A DNA stretch of 64,000 nucleotides from Salinarchaeum sp. IM2453. GTDB lineage: Archaea > Halobacteriota > Halobacteria > Halobacteriales > Salinarchaeaceae. The translations under genes were made by a program, and so were the position numbers. Location of the stretch: the NCBI RefSeq assembly GCF_019693215.1, contig NZ_CP081183.1, positions 747,226-811,225 on the forward strand. The letters are read 5' to 3'. This document shows positions 9,445-17,511 of the stretch, one piece after another. The notes under the pieces are model-generated. The model was not told the DNA's origin, made no database searches, and saw only the letters and a list, made by a program, of their open reading frames with translations. The number at the start of each line of letters is the position of its first letter. The stretch's first letter is position 1.

Positions 9445-11214
9445 TTAAAGTTGGTTCTTGGACAGTGCGAACTCAGCGTTGTTACCGCCGCTTGGAACCA
9501 TCGGATAGACGTTTGCTTCAGGGTCGATGCGTGCATCAATCACGGATGGGCCGTCATACTCGACTGCTTCTTGGATGGTTTCTGCAACCTCGTCATATTC
9601 TTCGATGGAGAAGCCAGCAGCACCAAAAGCTTCAGCGAGCTTATCGAACTCTGGCATCCAGTTGTAGTCAGACGCAACATGTCGGCCACCGAAGAACGCG
9701 TCTTGCCACTGTCGGACCATGCCAATGTATTCGTTGTTCAGAACAACATACGTGATATCAAGATCCTCACGGACCGCCACAGTAAGTTCCTGAATTGTCA
9801 TCAGGAATGACCCATCACCATCAAATCCAATGACGGTTTGGTCATCGTCAGCAGCATATCGAGCGCCGATTGCTGCTGGAACGCAATATCCCATTGCTCC
9901 GAGGCCCTGTGAAGAGACCCATGTTTGAGGTTCCTTATATGTCCAATATTGACAGGCCCACATTTGATGCTGTCCAACACCAGTAACGACAATGGTATCA
10001 TCATCTGTCGCTTCGTCGGTTGCTTCAACAACGAACTCTGGTTGGACGGGACGATCATCGGGGGTTGGGTACCCCATTGGGAAGTTGTCTTTCCAATCCA
10101 TAACCTGTGATCGCCAGTCATCGATAGCAGGGTCAGTATTCATCTCGTCGGTTATAGCCTCAACTGATGCACCCGCATCCCCGACGACTGGGTAGTCGGC
10201 CTTGATATTTTTGGAGATTTCTGCCGGATCAATATCGATATGGACAACTTCGGCATTTGGAGCAAACGTTTCAATGCCGCCAGTTAGTCGATCGTCAAAC
10301 CGGGTTCCAACTCCAATCAGCAGATCACAATGAGAGATAGCCATGTTAGCGTATCCGGTACCGTGCATGCCGGCCATCTCAAGTGACAACTTGTGGTCTT
10401 CAGGGAAGGATCCAAGACCAGGCATTGTGGTCGTAATAGGAATCCCATACTCCGTTGCAAATTCGCGGAGTTCCTTGCTTGCTTCAGACTTAATAACACC
10501 GCCACCAGCAAGGATCAATGGCTTATCAGCTTGCTCAATTGCGCGAGCAGCATCCTCAACTGCACCGCGGTCCGGCTCTGTCCTGTACTCATAAGTGTCT
10601 GGCGTGGACGGAACATCTGGACCTTCGGAAACCTCAGTTGTTGTCACATCTTTTGGTAGGTCAACAAGCGTCGGTCCGGGCCGACCCTCTCGTGAAAGTG
10701 CGATAGCTTCGCCAACATCGTTGCCGACTTCCTCTGGGTCAGCCGAGAAGATATTATGTTTTGTGATTGGATCGGTGATACCTGTCGTATCCACTTCCTG
10801 AAATGCATCATTTCCGACAAAATCTGTAGCCACTTGGCCTGTTAGAGCAACAACCGGATCTGAGTCCATTTTTGCATCCGCAATGCCAGTAATCAGATTT
10901 GTCGCACCAGGGCCAGATGTAGCCATGCACACACCCGGGTCATTTGAGACCATACCGTATCCATCAGCGGCATGTGCAGCACCTTGTTCGTGGGCCATAG
11001 TAATGTGGTTGAGCTCGTCAGAATAGTGCAGTTCATCATAAACCGGCATGATAGCACCACCCTGGATACCAAACAGATACTCGACATCAGCCTGCTCAAG
11101 TGCTTTAATGACTGACTCAGCACCGGTTGAAACCTCGTCGGTATCAGCTTGCTCGTTGTCTGCCTGTTCTGCTGCCGTTTCTGTTTCAGGGCGAACGTGT
11201 GCTTGCTCGCTCAT
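9445..11214 (-). CDS. ilvB: Acetolactate synthase large (catalytic) subunit
   Basis: Biosynthetic acetohydroxyacid synthase, 589 aa. After an acidic N-terminal extension the TPP domain begins (VIKALEQADVEYLFGIQGGA), with the activating Glu in MAHEQGAAHAADGYG and SGPGATNLITGIADAKMDS. The FAD-type middle domain and the TPP/Mg motif (GFDGDGSFLMTIQEL) follow. It is the first enzyme gene after the long leader described at 11215-11573. A Shine-Dalgarno-like GGTGA (11221-11225) lies 6 nt before the ATG, which fits translation inside a leadered mRNA rather than leaderless initiation. Confidence 0.96.
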   Translation of the reverse strand: MSEQAHVRPETETAAEQADNEQADTDEVSTGAESVIKALEQADVEYLFGIQGGAIMPVYDELHYSDELNHITMAHEQGAAHAADGYGMVSNDPGVCMATSGPGATNLITGIADAKMDSDPVVALTGQVATDFVGNDAFQEVDTTGITDPITKHNIFSADPEEVGNDVGEAIALSREGRPGPTLVDLPKDVTTTEVSEGPDVPSTPDTYEYRTEPDRGAVEDAARAIEQADKPLILAGGGVIKSEASKELREFATEYGIPITTTMPGLGSFPEDHKLSLEMAGMHGTGYANMAISHCDLLIGVGTRFDDRLTGGIETFAPNAEVVHIDIDPAEISKNIKADYPVVGDAGASVEAITDEMNTDPAIDDWRSQVMDWKDNFPMGYPTPDDRPVQPEFVVEATDEATDDDTIVVTGVGQHQMWACQYWTYKEPQTWVSSQGLGAMGYCVPAAIGARYAADDDQTVIGFDGDGSFLMTIQELTVAVREDLDITYVVLNNEYIGMVRQWQDAFFGGRHVASDYNWMPEFDKLAEAFGAAGFSIEEYDEVAETIQEAVEYDGPSVIDARIDPEANVYPMVPSGGNNAEFALSKNQL

Positions 11215-11351
11215 GGGTGGTCACCATATAGTTTGAAAGTAGTTTGCGAACGATACTGTCGTAAGTTGTTAGATGTATGATTCATTGGTAATGGGGTATT
11301 GGATGGTTGTTGAAAACCGTCGAACGTTACGTCAGGTGAAAATAGTTGGTG

Positions 11352-11369
11352 AGGGGCTATGCAGCCCCT
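11352..11369 (-). promoter_or_regulatory. Perfect hairpin overlapping the leader-peptide stop codon
   Basis: On the minus strand AGGGGCT-GCAT-AGCCCCT forms a 7-bp, five-GC-pair stem with a 4-nt loop. The UAG of the 30-codon leader starts in the loop. A ribosome stalled on the Val/Ile codons immediately upstream would cover the 5' arm and prevent folding. It is about 140 nt before ilvB. No strong U-tract follows directly (CTATTTTC occurs 8 nt later), so terminator function is uncertain. Confidence 0.5.
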
Positions 11370-11449
11370 ACAATAATAGCTACAGGAAGTACACGAGCAG
11401 CGTCGCTGTTGGAGATGAGAGAACTTCCAACGAACTGACGCTGATTCAT
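11357..11449 (-). CDS. Putative branched-chain leader peptide (30 aa) ahead of ilvB
   Basis: ATG 11449-11447, stop TAG 11359-11357. The product is MNQRQFVGSSLISNSDAARV followed by LPVAIIVGAA. The last dozen codons are GTA-CTT-CCT-GTA-GCT-ATT-ATT-GTA-GGG-GCT-GCA-TAG, so Val, Leu and Ile, the end products of this operon, are concentrated just before the stop. A TTAAA box centred 29 nt before the ATG would make the leader mRNA start at or near this ORF. The hairpin at 11352-11369 overlaps the last codons and the stop. This resembles ribosome-stalling leader peptides of bacterial ilv operons in layout. Whether it is translated is not known, and the peptide is too short for a homology argument. 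Confidence 0.55.
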   Translation of the reverse strand: MNQRQFVGSSLISNSDAARVLPVAIIVGAA

Positions 11450-11475
11450 TACCTGTAAAGGATGTCTCTCTACTC

Positions 11476-11480
11476 TTTAA
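11476..11480 (-). promoter_or_regulatory. TATA-like box for the ilv leader transcript
   Basis: TTAAA on the minus strand, within AGCTTAAAGAG, is centred 29 nt upstream of the leader ATG at 11449. It is the best-spaced AT box in the leuA-ilvB gap and would give a leaderless leader-peptide mRNA carrying a roughly 235-nt untranslated or leader region before ilvB. Confidence 0.4.
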
Positions 11481-11573
11481 GCTTTCGTAATTATTTTTGT
11501 AAATACTCTCAGCTTGACGATGGACATCTACCGGTCGCTTTGCGAGTTTGATCATGGCAAGTATTCTACTGGA

Positions 11574-12801
11574 TTAGGCGTGGATTTCGTCTTCCTCTTC
11601 GCGTGGTACTCCAATTTCGCGTGCAAACCGTCGGAGTTCCTCAACCGTGACTCGGTTTTTCTCCGCACCATAATCCTTGACTCGCCGGGTAACCGCTTTG
11701 ACCTGTTCTTCTGATGGGTCAAAGCCAGCCTCAGCGAGCCGCTTCCGGACTGAGTTAGTTCCGGTGTGCTTGCCAAGTACGAGTTGACGTTCTGCCCCGA
11801 CCATTTCAGGAGTCATAACGCCAGGCTCGAACGTGTCGGAATTTTCAATGACACCAGCGGCGTGAATACCACTTTCATGTGAGAAGGCGTTACGACCAAC
11901 AACGGGCTTGTTCGCAGGGGTGGGAACATCGCTTTTTTCCTCGACAACGCGAGAAAGTTCAGTAATACGGGTTGTATCAATCCCAGTATCAACCTGATAT
12001 AGAGACTCAAGTGCCATTACAACCTCCTCGTAGGCTGCGTTACCAGCGCGTTCACCAATCGAATTAACTGACACCTGAGCCTGATCTGCCCCAGCTTCGA
12101 AACCAGCAATAGCATTAGCCGTTGCCATCCCGAAATCGTCGTGTGCGTGTACATCAATGCGAGCATCGGTGTGTGCTCGCACTGTTTCAATTAAATCGTA
12201 CATACGCCGCGGAGCGGCAACGCCTGTTGTATCAGGAATATTAATCCAGTCGGTTCCTGCCTCGGTTACGGCTTCAATGACTTCAATTAAGAATTGTTCG
12301 TCAGTTCGCGTCGCATCCATCGGTGAAAACATACAGGTCGCACCTGCATCGACAATCTGTTCGACAGATTTGACGGCTCGTTCCAATACATCCTCACGGG
12401 TTGCATGCATTGAGTCTTCAATTTGCACATCACTTGTCGATACAAACGTATGGACCATCTCAGCACCGCTGTCAAGCGCAGCTTCGATGTCTTTCTCGAC
12501 CACACGCGCCAATCCAGCAACAGTGGTGTCTGTGGATTCAGCGATATCTTGTACAGCTTCAAACTCGGCATCAGAATTAACTGGGAAACCAGCCTCAATG
12601 ACATGCGTTCCCATGTCGTCGAGCAACGCGGCTATTTCTCGTTTATCTTCGTATGAAAACGAGGTACGTGGTGACTGCTCACCATCACGGAGTGTAGTAT
12701 CAAAAATCCGTGCGTCATCAATCTCGTTAGTTGAGTCCAGCGTGCCCTTGAAGAACTCGACCCCCCTGACTGGTGTCAGAGGACGTGTCGTTGTGAGACA
12801 T
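11574..12801 (-). CDS. leuA: 2-isopropylmalate synthase or citramalate synthase, with an apparent frameshift near the N-terminus
   Basis: DRE-TIM metallolyase: FDTTLRDGEQSP holds the catalytic Arg and the metal-binding Asp, HAHDDFGMA holds metal-ligand histidines, and SVNSIGERAGNA and HESGIHAAGV follow. The catalytic barrel and linker are present, but the classical C-terminal LeuA regulatory domain is absent, so (R)-citramalate synthase (cimA) is a real alternative. The well-placed ATG at 12801 (MSHNDTSSDTSQG), with a TTTAAA box 30 nt upstream, is in a different frame from the enzyme. The two frames would join if the G6 run (C6 at 12761-12766) had five G. Without that, the enzyme frame has no ATG, GTG or TTG between its only upstream ATG (12935, ahead of the promoter) and VEFFKGTLDST. 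Confidence 0.85.
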
Positions 12802-12828
12802 TGTAATAAGACAGTTGATGAGTATACA

Positions 12829-12834
12829 TTTAAA
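12829..12834 (-). promoter_or_regulatory. TATA box of leuA
   Basis: TTTAAA is centred 30 nt before the ATG at 12801, the normal position for a leaderless haloarchaeal gene. It supports initiation at 12801 and therefore the frameshift interpretation of leuA. Confidence 0.5.
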
Positions 12835-12965
12835 TCTAACCATCGATTGTCAGGTGTGTGAACATTTCTAATTTGGTTAGAAAGCAGAAATATTGCACAT
12901 CCCAGAGAAAACAGCGAAGGGCAAAGAACCAACAATCCTGATTACTAATATATCAGTAAGTGACT

Positions 12966-13307
12966 ATGAGCGATTTCGGCCTTGACTTACAGACGGTTGA
13001 ACAAGAAATACAAAATCAACAAGACGCCACGGCTCGTGAAGATGAGAAAACAAAAAATACAGAAGACACAGGTGAGGAAACCCGTCGTATTGTCCTTGAT
13101 GTATTAGATGGTACGGCAAATACTGACGAATGGACATCATTAGTACAATCAGGAACACCGCTGGTACTTGCTGTAGAGGGTGACATCGAAGAAGGCGCTT
13201 CACCGTTCGTTCGTGAGATAGTTGAAATGGGTGGAGATATCGTGCATTTTCGATCGTTCCTCATTGTTGTTCCACCAGAGGTCGAGATCGACAATAGCCG
13301 GCTCTGA
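12966..13307 (+). CDS. Conserved haloarchaeal protein of unknown function (possibly DUF5779)
   Basis: 113 aa starting MSDFGLDLQTVEQE. A variable, charged linker (residues about 15-40) precedes a compact alpha/beta part with VLDGTANTDEW, PLVLAVEGDIEEGASPFVRE and MGGDIVHFRSFLIVVPP. The pattern matches a small uncharacterised family I associate with Halobacteria. A GTG six bases upstream is an alternative start. It is divergent from leuA. No catalytic motif is apparent. Confidence 0.75.
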   Translation: MSDFGLDLQTVEQEIQNQQDATAREDEKTKNTEDTGEETRRIVLDVLDGTANTDEWTSLVQSGTPLVLAVEGDIEEGASPFVREIVEMGGDIVHFRSFLIVVPPEVEIDNSRL

Positions 13308-13452
13308 TAGCTACGTACAGGAGTACTACGACAATTGTTAGTTCAGAAAGAATCGATTTTAGCCCCCATTTACGACATCCAGTTTGTGCTAATTTGATTG
13401 CAGCACGGGGATGCATTTACCATGTGTCCACACATATATGATAACAAGAATC

Positions 13453-14133
13453 ATGGCGAATCATGATGACTCCGCAGAATTAGCAATTGTTGGATCATTT
13501 AATGGAAATATGACATGGATGGCCTATCCAGAAGAAACAATGGAACGTGCAAGTCACGTGCTGGAAGACAAAGGAGAGCTCTGGATTATCGATCCTGTTG
13601 ATCAGTCAGGACTTGACGAGGAGTTATCTGACCGTGGAGAAGTCAAGGGTGTCGTGGTACTGCTGGATCGGCACAAACGAGATGCAGCAGAGATTGCAAA
13701 GCGATTTGATGTACCAGTATATGTCCCGGCAGTGATGAGTGATATCGAGACAGAAATTGACGCCAAGACAGTACAGTTTACTGGGGAGCTTGCGGAAACA
13801 GGTTACCTGTCACGTGTTATTCTTGATACTCCATTCTGGACCGAAGTCGCATTATATCACGATCAAAAGCGGATGCTAGTTATCCCAGAAGCAGTCGGAA
13901 CTGCCTCATATTTTCTAGCAGATTCAGAGCGACTTGGTGTTCATCCGATGTTGCGGATGACCCCTCCCCGGGATGCCCTACGTAATATAGATCCAGAACG
14001 AATCCTTGTTGGTCACGGCAGACCGATTCTAGACAACGGAGAAACAGCATTAGAGGAAGCATTGGCGGGTTCAAGGAGAAATGCCCCGGGGCTTGCCGGA
14101 AAGACAGTTAAAAACTTTATATTTGGTAGATAA
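13453..14133 (+). CDS. Metallo-beta-lactamase-fold-like protein lacking the metal motif
   Basis: 226 aa from ATG 13453 (MANHDDSAELAIVG). The layout is that of MBL-fold proteins: a beta-strand N-terminus, GELWIIDPVDQSGLDE, GVVVLLDRHKRDAAEIAKRF where HxHxDH would normally sit, the VTFTGEL-like barrel strands, and the C-terminal RILVGHGRPI. Only DRHKRD remains at the metal-binding loop, so a metallohydrolase role is doubtful. It may act as a binding or scaffold protein. Its TAA overlaps the ATG of the next gene (TAATG), so the two are coupled. Confidence 0.7.
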   Translation: MANHDDSAELAIVGSFNGNMTWMAYPEETMERASHVLEDKGELWIIDPVDQSGLDEELSDRGEVKGVVVLLDRHKRDAAEIAKRFDVPVYVPAVMSDIETEIDAKTVQFTGELAETGYLSRVILDTPFWTEVALYHDQKRMLVIPEAVGTASYFLADSERLGVHPMLRMTPPRDALRNIDPERILVGHGRPILDNGETALEEALAGSRRNAPGLAGKTVKNFIFGR

Positions 14134-14570
14134 TGAGCAAGACAGTATATATTACAGAAGGACTGGTCAAGGCACTGTTAGAGATCGCAAGCCGCCAAGA
14201 TCCTCAACCAGTCTCAGTTGATCTGGGAGCAACGAAAGCAAGGGAATATAACGATGTATCAGATAAACTCGGTGCAGAGACGCTGATTCTGACGGACATG
14301 TATATGCCAACAGACCAGCAGTCGGTCAGTGCCGTGTTCGGCATGGACATCTCCACTCCTGCAGGCCGGACATATGGTCGGTTTGTTTCTCATCCAGATG
14401 GAACGCTCGGTCTCACAACAAAGGATAACTTACATGAGATTGTGATTGTTGCAGTCCCTCCGTGGAATCAAAAGCAAATTAAGGCATTTGATCGGAAGGG
14501 AAAGGCCATGTCGATGGAAATGTTAGATGTGGATCTGCCAGAGAGCGAAATTGATCTCAAAGGGCATTGA
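14133..14570 (+). CDS. Conserved haloarchaeal protein, possible degenerate JAB/MPN-like fold
   Basis: 145 aa. The N-terminus (VYITEGLVKALLEIASRQDP) and a following VSHPDGTLGLTTKD stretch recall the start and the SHP part of MPN/JAB domains. The full metal motif (HxH followed by D) is not present, so the assignment is a weak fold guess. It is translationally coupled to the MBL-like gene by a 1-nt overlap and is otherwise unrecognised. Confidence 0.65.
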   Translation: MSKTVYITEGLVKALLEIASRQDPQPVSVDLGATKAREYNDVSDKLGAETLILTDMYMPTDQQSVSAVFGMDISTPAGRTYGRFVSHPDGTLGLTTKDNLHEIVIVAVPPWNQKQIKAFDRKGKAMSMEMLDVDLPESEIDLKGH

Positions 14571-14629
14571 TGAATATCAATCATGAGGTCGTAGCGTTCA
14601 AGAGACCGACGATACAAGTATAAGTCAAT

Positions 14630-14953
14630 ATGGGGGCACGGCCGCCGACCAACGACAACGAAGACCCGGAGATGATTGAGTTCGGTATCGCAGCTATTGA
14701 CGCTCGGTTGAAGGATTCAACACTATCATACCCGGCGACAGCAGAGGAAGTAGCCACTGCAGTAGGGACCTCCGAAGTACCCTATGACGCGAAGGGAAGA
14801 TCAGTGGCTATTGAAAAAGTGCTCGAAGAGACAGGAAAAGAAGAGTTCGGAAATCGTCAGGAGTTGATGAATTCGTTACACGAAGTATTTGAGGAATACC
14901 GAGAAAAAGACCCAGGAATGTTATCGCAGATCCGCTCAATGCTTCCATTCTGA
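14630..14953 (+). CDS. Small acidic haloarchaeal protein, unknown function
   Basis: 107 aa. A disordered start (MGARPPTNDNEDPEM) precedes IEFGIAAIDARLKDSTLSYP, a short helical domain and GNRQELMNSLHEVFEEYREK. It resembles the DUF5789-like group of short haloarchaeal proteins, but I cannot confirm that. Its last 18 nt overlap the 3' end of the convergent AglJ-like gene. Confidence 0.65.
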   Translation: MGARPPTNDNEDPEMIEFGIAAIDARLKDSTLSYPATAEEVATAVGTSEVPYDAKGRSVAIEKVLEETGKEEFGNRQELMNSLHEVFEEYREKDPGMLSQIRSMLPF

Positions 14954-15895
14954 GTCTTCTTCATCGTCTTCAACTTTCTCCTCAAGCCGTTCAATACGAC
15001 GTCGCTGATCTCGGTGAAGAGAGACAACCATATCTGAAAGAAAGGCCAGCGTGAGCAACTGCATGCCAAGGAGAATACCTGCGGTCGCAACAACCGCAAG
15101 GACTTCATGAGCAATACCTTGTTCGATCCACCGATAGCCAACGAAACTTGCAACAGCTAAACCGGAGAGGAGAGCGAGTGTCCCGACACTACCGAAATAG
15201 AAGAATGGATTATTTGTTTTAGCTAGTCGGTAGAGAGTAACGATAATGACAGCGCCGTCACGAACGGGGCGAAGATTTGTTTCAGAGCCTTCTGGTCGGG
15301 GAAGGTAAGTAATTGGGACTTCAACGGTATCAATTCCCTCACGGACGCATTCAACGGCGATCTCAGTTTCAATGCCAAATCCTTCTGCCTGAAGATCGAG
15401 CCGTTTAGCGGAGCGTAATGTAAAGGCACGATATCCACTCAAAATGTCATGATGATCGCGGCGGTGGATAAGGCGATAGGCCCAGTTGATAAGACGATTA
15501 CCAACTTGGTTGAGCCGTGTCATCGCACCGGGTCGCATATCTGCAAATCGATTACCAATAACATGTTTAGCGTCGCCAGAAAACAGTGGCTCTACCATTT
15601 TATCAGCATCTTCCGGACGGTACGTCCCGTCACCATCAACCATAAGCACATATGGACGGTCAATTAGGTCGAAAGCTTCGCGGACAGCCTGTCCTTTACC
15701 ACTACCAGATTGCTCAACAACGCGTGCGCCGTGTTCAGAAGCTATTTCCTGTGTCTGATCATCGGAGCCACCATCGATGACAAAAACGTTCGTGTATCCC
15801 GCATCGTTGTAGCCATCGATGACATCACCGATTGTTTCTGCCTCATTCAATGTCGGAATCAGCACACACACCGCGTTCCGGTCAATCTCCGCCAT
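14936..15895 (-). CDS. aglJ: Family 2 glycosyltransferase, AglJ-like dolichol-phosphate sugar transferase
   Basis: 319 aa. GT-A domain: VLIPTLNEAETIGDVIDGY, FVIDGGSDDQT, the nucleotide/metal motif MVDGDGTYRPED, and GNRFADMRPGAMTRLNQVGN. Two C-terminal membrane helices (about residues 228-250 and 262-285) and a charged coiled tail follow. This is the layout of AglJ, which loads the first sugar of the S-layer N-glycan onto dolichol phosphate in Haloferax; a related polyprenol-phosphate glycosyltransferase is the alternative. It faces the 107-aa gene with an 18-nt tail-to-tail overlap. Confidence 0.85.
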   Translation of the reverse strand: MAEIDRNAVCVLIPTLNEAETIGDVIDGYNDAGYTNVFVIDGGSDDQTQEIASEHGARVVEQSGSGKGQAVREAFDLIDRPYVLMVDGDGTYRPEDADKMVEPLFSGDAKHVIGNRFADMRPGAMTRLNQVGNRLINWAYRLIHRRDHHDILSGYRAFTLRSAKRLDLQAEGFGIETEIAVECVREGIDTVEVPITYLPRPEGSETNLRPVRDGAVIIVTLYRLAKTNNPFFYFGSVGTLALLSGLAVASFVGYRWIEQGIAHEVLAVVATAGILLGMQLLTLAFLSDMVVSLHRDQRRRIERLEEKVEDDEEDSEWKH

Positions 15896-15960
15896 TGGTC
15901 GAAAATCCTTCCGATAGCGATAAAATACTGGCGGTCTTGATCAAGTACGATATTCGTCCC

Positions 15961-16590
15961 TCAGATTGGCTCAATCTGAGAATGGTCAACAAGTTCAGTA
16001 AGTCGAAGAAATGCTTGCTCGGATCTGGTACATCCACAGCGTTCAACGATTGATCGGCACCACTCAATACGATTAAGAAGTATGTCTGAGTCGTAACTCG
16101 GGACACATAACCGGGATGCCGCAACAGTTGCTTCAATAACAGCAGCCCTCCCCCGGCGGATTACTGGGATATCCTGCCGAACGGTGTCTCCAGATTGAGG
16201 CGTAAACTGCCAATCAGTCCATTTGGTTCCCCCCTCTTCCCCGCGATTTATACATTCAGCATCAGCTCGAATCCACGCATTTGCAGATTCGAGAACGGGA
16301 TTCGGTGTCTGATACATACCAAGAGAGGCTTCCACAAATACCAGAGGATCAGCGAGGATTTGAATGGTTCCGGATGTGGATCGAGAAAGATTTGAAGCAG
16401 TTACTGTTTGGCCCCATGTTCTAGCAGCTGCTGCTGTACCATCTCCATCCCGCAGTCCAATGGCAGCATGATGATATGTTCCGTCAGAGCATTTAGTGGA
16501 AATAATCGTCTCAACAACCCCGTCTAAGTCAACCGGCCATGTGTCAAGCGATCGATTCTCAGGATGGAAGCTAGATGGTAAGTCAGTCAT
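15961..16590 (-). CDS. DUF447 family protein
   Basis: 209 aa with the DUF447 layout: a flavin-reductase-like split barrel (GVVETIISTKCSDGTYHHAA, GLRDGDG, ARTWGQTVTASNL) and a short helical C-terminus (AAVIEATVAASRL, EWCRSIVERCG). The family is archaeal with structures showing an FMN-binding-like barrel, but its role is unknown. The ATG is embedded in the TAA of the CitG-like gene (TAATG), and cofD lies upstream. Together they suggest a cofactor-related job (inference). Confidence 0.8.
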   Translation of the reverse strand: MTDLPSSFHPENRSLDTWPVDLDGVVETIISTKCSDGTYHHAAIGLRDGDGTAAAARTWGQTVTASNLSRSTSGTIQILADPLVFVEASLGMYQTPNPVLESANAWIRADAECINRGEEGGTKWTDWQFTPQSGDTVRQDIPVIRRGRAAVIEATVAASRLCVPSYDSDILLNRIEWCRSIVERCGCTRSEQAFLRLTELVDHSQIEPI

Positions 16591-17447
16591 TAAATATTGA
16601 TGTCTCCTCGTTCTAAGGCAATAAATAATCCTCCGGCGAGCAGGTCAGCAGTCATGCCTGGATTAATCTGGCGCTCGGTAAGCTCTCCGGCAAAGGTACG
16701 TACTGACGCAAAATCGATAGTATCCCCCGGCGAGTCAGGAAGTAACTCCGCTGCTCGTTGCTTGACCTGGTGTGCTGTTTCTTCTCCATGTGCAACAGCG
16801 ACTAATGTATCTGGTATCTCTGCAAGAAGTTGAAGATGAACAGTAGCGGTCCGCTTGGACAGGGATTGTGCTTGCGTTGTTTCAGCAAGCCAATCAGCAG
16901 CCATAAACGTGCGAGAAAACCCATGAAGGAGTTCATACGAAATACCGTTTCTGTCAGTGCTAGGTTCTAGGACATCCACCAGTGTGAGTCCTCGTGAACG
17001 TATCTCATCAATAGCCTCCGATCCCTTATTAGCGTCTGGTATATCTTCTGGAGGGTCAGGAATATTAACGTCAACATGATCGAAAGCAGCGTAAAATCCA
17101 GTAGCACCCTCAACTCCAGCCTTCTCTACAGTCGTGTTTGCTCGGGAGGGTGTCAACGCGCCAGTACTTGCTGTCTGAACCAGTGGCATCAACAACAAAA
17201 TGGCACCAAATTGGGTGTTAGTATTGGTGTAGTCTGTCATGCCAGCAATGGCACGTTCAAATCCGCTACCAAAATCATTTGTCTCAACAGCGGTGGCAAA
17301 CCCATCCTGTGCTCCGACAGCGCCAGCAAGAAAATGCTCGTATGAAAGCTCATCAAGATCGCGTTCGCGATCAACATTGCCAGGAGTAGGAGTACCAGAG
17401 ACTTCTAGTAATAGCGCAAGTTCTGCATTATCAACGACGGAAGGCAT
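16590..17447 (-). CDS. CitG/MdcB-like triphosphoribosyl-dephospho-CoA synthase family protein
   Basis: 285 aa, all-helical ATP-binding family. The motif GTPTPGNVDRERDLD matches the PGNVD... start of CitG proteins, followed by a mid-protein NTQFGAILLLMPLV and the C-terminal NPGMTADLLAGGLFIAL. CitG makes the prosthetic group of citrate lyase in bacteria, but no citrate or malonate lyase genes are nearby. In archaea such proteins sit with cofactor genes, so a different triphosphoribosyl or pterin-related reaction is likely (inference). It is between cofD (64-nt gap) and DUF447 (overlap). Confidence 0.8.
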   Translation of the reverse strand: MPSVVDNAELALLLEVSGTPTPGNVDRERDLDELSYEHFLAGAVGAQDGFATAVETNDFGSGFERAIAGMTDYTNTNTQFGAILLLMPLVQTASTGALTPSRANTTVEKAGVEGATGFYAAFDHVDVNIPDPPEDIPDANKGSEAIDEIRSRGLTLVDVLEPSTDRNGISYELLHGFSRTFMAADWLAETTQAQSLSKRTATVHLQLLAEIPDTLVAVAHGEETAHQVKQRAAELLPDSPGDTIDFASVRTFAGELTERQINPGMTADLLAGGLFIALERGDINI

Positions 17448-17511
17448 GGTATAGTTAATTCTAGCCCGAGGGACTAAGACCTATCCTAAGCGTCTTGGAA
17501 GAGAGGCAAAA

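Noticed and set aside
11211-11555. 114-codon frame on the minus strand through the ilv leader
   Set aside because: It is Cys/Ser/Arg-rich, not acidic, overlaps ilvB and is in another frame from the leader peptide. It has no family similarity.
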